12,930 nt of DNA from Bacteroidales bacterium UBA5266. GTDB lineage: Bacteria; Bacteroidota; Bacteroidia; Bacteroidales; WCHB1-69. Position 1 is the stretch's first letter; the number at the start of each line of letters is the position of its first letter. Shown here one piece after another: positions 1-5,973 of the stretch. Location of the stretch: assembly GCA_002411545.1 (NCBI GenBank), contig DHTG01000068.1:1-12930 (forward strand), in the 5' to 3' direction. The position numbers were made by a program, and so were the translations under genes. Below the pieces are notes generated by a model that saw nothing but the letters and a program-made list of their open reading frames with translations, did not search any database and was not told the DNA's origin.

Positions 1-448
1 CTTTGTCTGCCATACCTTTAGGTCTGATTTGAACGGTTCCTATCCATGATTGCATGCTTATGCTAAATTCAACTTCCGGATTTTTAATTTTTATAGATGA
101 AAGGCTTTCTTCAAATTCATACTTATTGTTTTGTAAGGTTTCTATTAATTTCGATTGAAAATCCTTTCCATCAACACCGTAAATTATATATCCTTTCATC
201 ATAAATGTGAACCAAACTATCATCCCAATAAAAAGAAGTGAAAGTAATATGTGGCTGAAGTCAGGATCTTCAATGAATAATATTACGCTGGTAATGATTT
301 GTGGTAAAAAGCACAATGCAAATAAAATCGTCATCCAAACGGACTTTATTATTAAAGGTTTTTTACATACAAAGGTATATAATGCCATAAGAATAAGCAA
401 AAAAGATACAATGAAAAGAACAACAAATAAAAAGTTTAAGTAATTCAT
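1..448 (-). CDS. Small multi-pass membrane protein, function unknown (3' part beyond window)
   Basis: The minus strand is open from an ATG at 448-446 to the left edge, giving 149 residues with no stop, so the C-terminus is missing. The protein starts MNYLNFLFVVLFIVS and has three hydrophobic segments, at about residues 3-27, 36-59 and 64-86, with a charged loop (CKKPLIIK) between the first two. A soluble region follows from about residue 90, containing VDGKDFQSKLIETLQ and an alternating polar/hydrophobic stretch that looks like beta structure. The gene begins 38 nt after the argS stop on the same strand, so it may be read through from yggS-argS. A sequence one mismatch from TAnnTTTG lies just upstream (476-483), so a separate promoter is possible. 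No family is recognised. The coding call rests on the long open frame, the coherent membrane-protein composition and its position. Confidence 0.72.
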   Translation of the reverse strand, partial: MNYLNFLFVVLFIVSFLLILMALYTFVCKKPLIIKSVWMTILFALCFLPQIITSVILFIEDPDFSHILLSLLFIGMIVWFTFMMKGYIIYGVDGKDFQSKLIETLQNNKYEFEESLSSIKIKNPEVEFSISMQSWIGTVQIRPKGMADK

Positions 449-486
449 GTTATTATTTATTAAGTTTTAATATAGCAAACTGATTT

Positions 487-2277
487 TTACATCTTTTCAG
501 GTAGGTCTATGCCTAAAAGATTCATCGCTTTGCGTATGACGGAAGCGGTAAAAGCCGATAATTGTAAACGAAAATGGCGCAGGTCATCATTCATTTCTTT
601 TAAAACAGGGGTGTCTTGGTAAAAACGGTTGTAGGTCTTTACCAATTCATAGGCGTAATTAGCCAGTAGGGAAGGATTTAATTCCGAAGCAGCTTGTTTG
701 AGCGTTACCGGGTAGTCGTAAAGCATGCGAAGTATCTCTTTTTCCGCTTCGGGAATAACATCAATATTATAATTGGGTAATTCCAATGTGTTAACACCGG
801 CTTTGCGTAAAAGTGAACAGATGCGTGCATGGGTGTATTGTATAAAAGGGGCGGTGTTCCCATTCAGGTCGATGGATTCTTCGGGATTAAATAACATATT
901 CTTTTTAGGGTCTACTTTGAGGATAAAATATTTCAAAGCACCTATGCCTATCATGCGGGCAAGTTCGTTTAATTCCACTTCGTTGAAATCATGCTTACCT
1001 AATTCCTCTGTTTTTTGTTTGGCCATACCTATCATTTCTTCCATTAAATCATCGGCATCGACCACAGTGCCTTCTCTCGATTTCATTTTTCCGGAGGGAA
1101 GTTCAACCATGCCGTAAGAGAGATGGTATATACGTTTTCCCCAATCATAAGATAGTTTATCGGATAAAATACGTTTAAGTACGTCGAAATGATAATTCTG
1201 TTCATTGCCAACCACATAAATCATTTGTTGGGGTTGATATTCTTTGGCACGAAGCACAGCGGTTCCTAAATCCTGGGTGATATATACCGAAGTGCCATCG
1301 GAGCGGAGCAATATTTTTTCGTCCAGTCCTTCTTCTGTTAAATCCACACGTATGGAACCGTCGGGATGTTGGTAGAAGGCCTTTTTTGCCAATCCTTCTT
1401 TTACGATTTCTTTTCCCAATAGATAGGTTTCCGATTCATAATATACACGATCGAAGGTTATTCCCAGATTGTTATAGGTTTGTTCAAAACCGTCATACAC
1501 CCATTGATTCATGTTTGCCCATAGCTTGCGTACATCTTTATCTCCTTCTTCCCAGCGTCGTAACATCTGTTGGGCTTCCAGTAGGATAGGAGCTTGTTTT
1601 TCGGCATCTTCCTTGCTTTTACCTTGGTTTATAAGTTCTGCGATTTCAGCTTTATACTGTTTATCAAATTCGACGTAATACTTACCAACCAATTTATCCC
1701 CTTTCATCCCGGTCGTTTGGGGCGTTTCGTTTGCACCGAATTTTTGCCAGGCAAGCATGGATTTACAGATATGTATACCGCGGTCGTTGACCAAATTAAG
1801 ACGAATGACTTTTTTTTTGTTTGCATCCATGATACGTGCTATGGCATCGCCGAGCAGGTTATTACGTATATGTCCTAAATGCAAAGGCTTATTGGTGTTT
1901 GGTGAAGAGAATTCTATTAAAACAGGTGGTCCGTCGGAATTCGTTTCTATGTTGCCAAATGCAAGATTTTGTATTTCTTTTTGTAAAAAGTCAATCCACG
2001 TTCGATGGCTGACTGAAAGATTTAGGAATCCTTTGATGATCGTATAACTTTCGATAAAATCTAATTTTTCTTTTAATGCCTTACCTATTTCATCGGCTGT
2101 TTGTTCCGGACTTTTTCTTGACAGTTTCACAAAAGGAAATACAGGCAAGGTGAAATCGCCTGTGAATTCTTTTTTCGTTTTCTGGATATTAATGCTTTCA
2201 GGCATTACTTCGATTGCGTATAATTCCTGTATGCTTTCTATGCTTGCTTCGGTAATTTTAGTTTCAAAACACATCAT
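487..2277 (-). CDS. argS: Arginyl-tRNA synthetase (class I)
   Basis: Charges tRNA-Arg with arginine using ATP in the cytoplasm; essential for translation. From the ATG at 2277 the protein is 596 residues, the usual ArgS length. The N-terminal tRNA D-loop-recognition domain covers about residues 1-90, including the family segment QKTKKEFTGDFTL. The Rossmann catalytic core carries the HIGH motif as HLGH (about 133-136, in NTNKPLHLGHIRNNLLG) and the KMSKS equivalent as KMKSREG (about 397-403). The C-terminal helical DALR anticodon-binding domain begins near residue 477 (PFIQYTHARICSLLRKA). The frame is open further upstream to an ATG at 2358, but that extension would lie inside yggS and adds residues unlike ArgS, so the tandem ATG pair at 2277/2274 is preferred. 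It starts 4 nt after the yggS stop, which suggests translational coupling. Confidence 0.97.
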   Translation of the reverse strand: MMCFETKITEASIESIQELYAIEVMPESINIQKTKKEFTGDFTLPVFPFVKLSRKSPEQTADEIGKALKEKLDFIESYTIIKGFLNLSVSHRTWIDFLQKEIQNLAFGNIETNSDGPPVLIEFSSPNTNKPLHLGHIRNNLLGDAIARIMDANKKKVIRLNLVNDRGIHICKSMLAWQKFGANETPQTTGMKGDKLVGKYYVEFDKQYKAEIAELINQGKSKEDAEKQAPILLEAQQMLRRWEEGDKDVRKLWANMNQWVYDGFEQTYNNLGITFDRVYYESETYLLGKEIVKEGLAKKAFYQHPDGSIRVDLTEEGLDEKILLRSDGTSVYITQDLGTAVLRAKEYQPQQMIYVVGNEQNYHFDVLKRILSDKLSYDWGKRIYHLSYGMVELPSGKMKSREGTVVDADDLMEEMIGMAKQKTEELGKHDFNEVELNELARMIGIGALKYFILKVDPKKNMLFNPEESIDLNGNTAPFIQYTHARICSLLRKAGVNTLELPNYNIDVIPEAEKEILRMLYDYPVTLKQAASELNPSLLANYAYELVKTYNRFYQDTPVLKEMNDDLRHFRLQLSAFTASVIRKAMNLLGIDLPEKM

Positions 2278-2281
2278 TTCC

Positions 2282-2962
2282 TTATTGTTTATTATAATTC
2301 CGTTCTCCGAAAATGGCACTGCCAATGCGAACCATGGTACTGCCTTCTTCAATGGCAATAGGGAAGTCGTCGGTCATGCCCATGGAGATTTCTTTAAAAT
2401 AAGATGATTTGGGAAAATAAGTCTGTTTGAGTTGGTCGAAGTAAGCCTGTAATGTTTTAAATTCTTGTCGTATTAAGGTTTTATTATCGGTAAAGGTAGC
2501 CATACCCATTACACCGCAAAGGCGGATGTGATGCAATTGCTTGAATTGTTGATCAGTAAGCATGGCATTGGCTTCTTCCATCGAAAAACCGTATTTTGTT
2601 TCTTCCGTTGCAATATAAAACTGTAATAAACAATCAATCACACGACAATCCTTTTCGGCTTGACGGTTGATTTCCATTAAGAGTTTATAGGAATCAACAC
2701 TATGAATTAAATGCACAAAAGGAGCAATGTATTTCACTTTGTTACTTTGCAAGTGTCCGATAAAATGCCATTCAATATCATGTGGGAGATTTTCGGATTT
2801 ACTTCGCATCTCTTGTGCTTTATTTTCGCCGAAACAACGATGTCCGGCTTCATAAGCCTGCTGGATGTCTTCGAGAGGTTTGGTTTTAGATACTGCAATT
2901 AGCTTCACTCTTTCAGGGATTTGCTCTTTTATTCTTTGTAGATTTTCCTTTATGCTATCCAT
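2282..2962 (-). CDS. yggS: YggS/PLPBP-family pyridoxal 5'-phosphate homeostasis protein
   Basis: A 226-residue single-domain alanine-racemase-fold protein that binds PLP without known catalytic activity. In other bacteria the family keeps free PLP and amino/keto-acid pools balanced. Family signatures are in order: the PLP-lysine segment AVSKTKP (Lys at about residue 26), FGENKAQE, EWHFIGHLQSNK, HSVDS, SMGMTDDF and the C-terminal phosphate-binding VRIGSAIFGER. The start chosen is the ATG at 2962 (MDSIKENLQRI). An in-frame ATG at 2980 would add only MQKKFT and overlaps a good TAnnTTTG promoter element (2978-2985), so it is unlikely to be used. The stop is 4 nt before argS, so the two genes are almost certainly one transcript. 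The pairing with argS has no obvious functional logic beyond housekeeping. Confidence 0.95.
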   Translation of the reverse strand: MDSIKENLQRIKEQIPERVKLIAVSKTKPLEDIQQAYEAGHRCFGENKAQEMRSKSENLPHDIEWHFIGHLQSNKVKYIAPFVHLIHSVDSYKLLMEINRQAEKDCRVIDCLLQFYIATEETKYGFSMEEANAMLTDQQFKQLHHIRLCGVMGMATFTDNKTLIRQEFKTLQAYFDQLKQTYFPKSSYFKEISMGMTDDFPIAIEEGSTMVRIGSAIFGERNYNKQ

Positions 2963-2977
2963 AGTGAATTTTTTTTG

Positions 2978-2985
2978 CAAAAATA
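2978..2985 (-). promoter_or_regulatory. Putative Bacteroidota -7 promoter element for yggS-argS
   Basis: Read on the minus strand this is TATTTTTG, a match to the Bacteroidota -7 consensus TAnnTTTG. Transcription would begin about 10 nt before the yggS ATG at 2962. No clear TTG -33 element was seen at the expected distance, so this is a motif match only. Confidence 0.45.
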
Positions 2986-3158
2986 CATAAAAACCGTTTA
3001 ACAGATTGCCGTATAAGAATGATTAAATTTATATTCCAAAATACCATATGATTTGTAATTGTTGTAGGATGTTATTACTAATAATTTTCATGCAGTAAAT
3101 TGTTTTACAGTAACAAATATTTTTTTTCTTTTTTTTCTATTTATAACAATTAATACAT

Positions 3159-3166
3159 TATCTTTG
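3159..3166 (+). promoter_or_regulatory. Putative Bacteroidota -7 promoter element for the small lipoprotein gene
   Basis: TATCTTTG matches TAnnTTTG exactly, about 40 nt before the ATG at 3206, giving a leader of roughly 30-35 nt. Upstream at about 3119-3140 is a T-rich tract of two T-runs broken by a C, placed where a -33 element or an upstream A/T-rich element would lie. No clean TTG was found. The rest of the 243-nt divergent region (2963-3205) is A/T-rich with nothing else I can assign. Confidence 0.55.
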
Positions 3167-3205
3167 CAATGAATTAAATAAATGTTTACCTAAAATAAAG
3201 ATTAT

Positions 3206-3445
3206 ATGAAAAAGTTAAGCCTTATTTTTTCAGTTTTAACCGTAGTCGCACTTTTGTTTTCTTCTTGTGCAAAGCTTTGTCATTGTACTTATTATGAAGA
3301 TGGTAAAAAAATAGCTACCTTTACTGACAATGATGTCAAGTATTTTGAAAGTAGTATTTGTGAGGATAATTCCGAGAGCCCTCGTCAAGGACCTTCCATG
3401 ATTACCGAAGGAAAAGAAGTGACGATTGAACTTAAATGTAAGTAA
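3206..3445 (+). CDS. Small cysteine-rich lipoprotein, function unknown
   Basis: Encodes 79 residues. MKKLSLIFSVLTVVALLFSS followed by Cys21 is a signal peptide with a lipobox-like LFSSC, so the protein should be lipidated at Cys21 and anchored in the envelope, most likely the outer membrane. The mature part is only about 59 residues and has four further cysteines (25, 27, 52 and 78), in a CxC ... C ... C pattern that could form two disulfides or bind a metal. The CHCTYYEDGKK segment resembles short Bacteroidota lipoproteins I have seen annotated as hypothetical, which is a recollection and not a search result. It has its own promoter-like element upstream and a strong terminator 8 nt after the stop, so it looks monocistronic. 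The function is unknown. Confidence 0.85.
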   Translation: MKKLSLIFSVLTVVALLFSSCAKLCHCTYYEDGKKIATFTDNDVKYFESSICEDNSESPRQGPSMITEGKEVTIELKCK

Positions 3446-3453
3446 TAACCAAT

Positions 3454-3490
3454 AAAATAAATAGGCTCCATTTTGGAGCCTATTTATTTT
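3454..3490 (+). terminator. Strong intrinsic terminator after the small lipoprotein gene
   Basis: A perfect 16-bp inverted repeat: AAAATAAATAGGCTCC (3454-3469), a 5-nt loop ATTTT, and the reverse complement at 3475-3490, which ends in a T-rich stretch. The G/C core is GGCTCC/GGAGCC. The flanking A-rich and T-rich arms would let it act in both directions. It ends only 15 nt before the protease start codon at 3506. Confidence 0.88.
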
Positions 3491-3505
3491 GTTAATGAAT
3501 AGAAA

Positions 3506-5893
3506 ATGAATAGAATTATTGTTCTTCTGTTTTTTATATTCGGTTGTTTTACTTTGTCGTCGCAAAATGTCTTTTGGGTGTTTTTTACCGATAAAGCCGG
3601 TACAACATTCAATCCTTATGAATATTTTGATGTAAAAGCTATTGAAAGAAGGTTAACACAACAAATTCCCATATATGATAGTACGGATTTCCCTTTAAAT
3701 ACCTTTTATGTACATCAAGTAGAAGGTTTATCGGAAGAAGTCATAGGCGAAACGCGATGGTTTAATGCCTTAGCGGTTCAAGCGAATCCTGAAAATATAA
3801 AACGAATAGCAAATCTACCTTTTGTAAAAGAAATTCAATCCATTCAAACCTATCCCTTGATGTCGGCTTACGAAAACATGACAGATCAGGATGTAGATAA
3901 ATATTTATCCGATATCAGTGATAGCATACTCACTGTTCATAAGCAATTAGCTCGTATGCAAGGTCAATATTTTCATGAAGCCGGTATAGATGGCAAAGGT
4001 ATACGTATTGCTGTTTTCGACGGTGGCTTTCCGAGAGTGGATGTTCATCCTGCCTTCAAGCATCTAAGAGATCATAATTTGATTATTAAAACTTGGAATT
4101 TCCCCTTGAAAAAAGAGAATGTATATGGATGGAGCAGTCATGGAACCATGACCTTAAGTTGTATTGCCGGTATATGTTATCAAGAAAAACAAATTTCGTG
4201 CGTACAAAGCGAATGTAATACTTATGTGGATAAGAATGAGAAGCTGGGATTAGCTACCGGAGCCGAATTTTTGTTGGCACGTACCGAAATCAGTATAGAG
4301 CCCGGTAGGGAAGAGGTATGGTGGATGCAAGCCATGGAATGGGCAGATAAGCATGGTGCCGATATCATTAGCAGTTCTTTGGGATACAACGATGCTCGCC
4401 ATAAAGTGTCCGATATGGATGGAAAGAGCTGTTTGGTAAGCAGGGCGGCAAATATGGCAGCAGCTAAAGGCATGTTAGTATGCAATTCCATGGGTAATGA
4501 TGGCGACCGTAAATCATGGAAAACGCTCATCGCTCCGGCTGATGCCGATAGTGTGTTGTCGGTTGGAGGAATCGACCACAACGATACACATGCTTCTTTT
4601 AGCTCCTACGGACCTACAGCCGACGGCCGCTTGAAACCTAATGTATGTGCTTATGCTGTTAATTGTAAAGTGGCTAAGCCTTCCCAAAAGGAAGAGAATA
4701 GCTACGACTTTGTCAACGGAACTTCTTTCTCATGTCCCTTAGTAGCCGGTTTTGCCGCTTGTGCATGGCAAAAGCATAGAAATTTAAACGTTATGGAACT
4801 GAAAAGAGAAATTGAGCGCTCCGCCGATTTTTATCCATATTTCGATTATGCTTTCGGTTACGGAGTGCCACAAGCATCCTATTTTATGTCTCCGACGATT
4901 AAGGCTAAGATTCCTACTTTTCTGGTCGAAGAAGACGAGGATTGGGTGATTGTTAAACCCTTTGAATGCAACAACACCTTGTTCTATCATATACAAAATG
5001 AAAATGGAAGCTTAGACCTTTATTCTCAAGTTGATTTTAAAACCGATGATGAAATTAAATCGAATATCTATTTCTCCGGAGAAATCGATAATAACAAAAG
5101 AGTAGTAAAAATAAATAAAAGAGCATTGTGGAAAAAGAAAGAATTATCTGTCTACTACAAAGGGTATGTATTGCATTATCGATTGAGTGAGGAAGATATA
5201 GCTCGCATAGGTAAAGATTCACTCAAATCGTATACGTATACCATAGCCAATACGTATATGCGCATACATGAAGTCTATCCAGACCGTACGAAAATATCTA
5301 CATATGGGGTAAATGCCGTACATTATGTGTATCCTTACCTACATCTGGGATTTTTCACATCCTCCGATACAAAAATAAATTATGCCAAATCACCAAGTTT
5401 TGAAATAGGAGCTCGTTATAAAGCCAATATTGCTAAATGGTATAGTTTAGGTGCTAGTTTAGGATATAATGTAAATAGTTTTCATTTGAAAAATAAACCA
5501 AGCATGGTAATCGGGAAAAAAATAATCCAAAAATTAAATGTTCATATGCTTTCCGTTGAGTTGCATCAACGTTTTCGTTTGTTTCCTGGAGAACAATTAG
5601 GATTTGGTTGTTATATAGATATGGGACTTTACGGCGCTTGGGACTTTGCCTATCAAGACATTTATATAGAAAAGGTACGTACGTATAAAAAAGAAATAAA
5701 GACGCTTAAATACCTTCCGTTTTCAAACATTAAAGCAGGTGTTAGTCTGAGATTAGGATATGGTTTATTTGCTGTTTACGGACGATACCGTTTAGATGAA
5801 TTGTTAATGAAGTTTAATGAGATATATTATCCTTTGCTGGATATGCCTCGCCTGGAAGTCGGTTTGCAGTTGACCATTCCGACATCACTTTAA
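3506..5893 (+). CDS. Secreted subtilisin-like (S8) serine protease with C-terminal outer-membrane barrel-like region
   Basis: Encodes 795 residues. A signal peptide covers residues 1 to about 19 (MNRIIVLLFFIFGCFTLSS). Residues about 22-115 look like the N-terminal prodomain of Bacteroidota subtilases (VFFTDKAGTTFNPYEYFD, AIERRL, RWFNALAV). The S8 catalytic domain spans about 155-460 with all key residues visible: Asp172 in AVFDGGFP, His212 in SSHGTM, oxyanion Asn331 in SMGNDG and Ser407 in NGTSFSCPLVAG. A beta-rich linker region (about 465-600) follows. The last 195 residues resemble an outer-membrane beta-barrel of roughly eight amphipathic strands separated by short turns. No type IX secretion C-terminal sorting domain was seen, so the barrel probably anchors the protease at the outer membrane. 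A short cysteine-rich insertion (Cys219, 224, 232, 237) follows the catalytic His. The native substrate is unknown. The gene starts 15 nt after a terminator, leaving little room for its own promoter. Confidence 0.9.
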   Translation: MNRIIVLLFFIFGCFTLSSQNVFWVFFTDKAGTTFNPYEYFDVKAIERRLTQQIPIYDSTDFPLNTFYVHQVEGLSEEVIGETRWFNALAVQANPENIKRIANLPFVKEIQSIQTYPLMSAYENMTDQDVDKYLSDISDSILTVHKQLARMQGQYFHEAGIDGKGIRIAVFDGGFPRVDVHPAFKHLRDHNLIIKTWNFPLKKENVYGWSSHGTMTLSCIAGICYQEKQISCVQSECNTYVDKNEKLGLATGAEFLLARTEISIEPGREEVWWMQAMEWADKHGADIISSSLGYNDARHKVSDMDGKSCLVSRAANMAAAKGMLVCNSMGNDGDRKSWKTLIAPADADSVLSVGGIDHNDTHASFSSYGPTADGRLKPNVCAYAVNCKVAKPSQKEENSYDFVNGTSFSCPLVAGFAACAWQKHRNLNVMELKREIERSADFYPYFDYAFGYGVPQASYFMSPTIKAKIPTFLVEEDEDWVIVKPFECNNTLFYHIQNENGSLDLYSQVDFKTDDEIKSNIYFSGEIDNNKRVVKINKRALWKKKELSVYYKGYVLHYRLSEEDIARIGKDSLKSYTYTIANTYMRIHEVYPDRTKISTYGVNAVHYVYPYLHLGFFTSSDTKINYAKSPSFEIGARYKANIAKWYSLGASLGYNVNSFHLKNKPSMVIGKKIIQKLNVHMLSVELHQRFRLFPGEQLGFGCYIDMGLYGAWDFAYQDIYIEKVRTYKKEIKTLKYLPFSNIKAGVSLRLGYGLFAVYGRYRLDELLMKFNEIYYPLLDMPRLEVGLQLTIPTSL

Positions 5894-5973
5894 AATAAGA
5901 GAAAAATATGCTTTACTATCGAAACAAATGATAGCTTTTCATCGTTAAAAGAAGAGCTTATTAGAGAAAGTAT

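Noticed and set aside
207..443. Plus-strand open frame of 78 codons near the left edge
   Set aside because: It lies opposite a longer, open-ended minus-strand frame that encodes a coherent three-helix membrane protein; the plus-strand product is low-complexity and resembles nothing.
773..2047. Several plus-strand frames within argS
   Set aside because: They are antisense shadows of a fully conserved gene.
2278..2358. N-terminal extension of argS to the ATG at 2358
   Set aside because: It would overlap the conserved yggS C-terminus by over 70 nt, and the added residues do not resemble ArgS.
2963..2980. Upstream yggS start at 2980
   Set aside because: It adds only six residues and coincides with the promoter-like element; family N-termini fit the start at 2962.
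3236..3565. Minus-strand 109-codon frame across the lipoprotein gene and terminator
   Set aside because: It runs through a perfect terminator hairpin and opposes two well-supported plus-strand genes.
5916..5934. Hairpin CTATC/GATAG after the protease gene
   Set aside because: It has a five-pair stem with a nine-base loop and no proper T-run, too weak to call a terminator.
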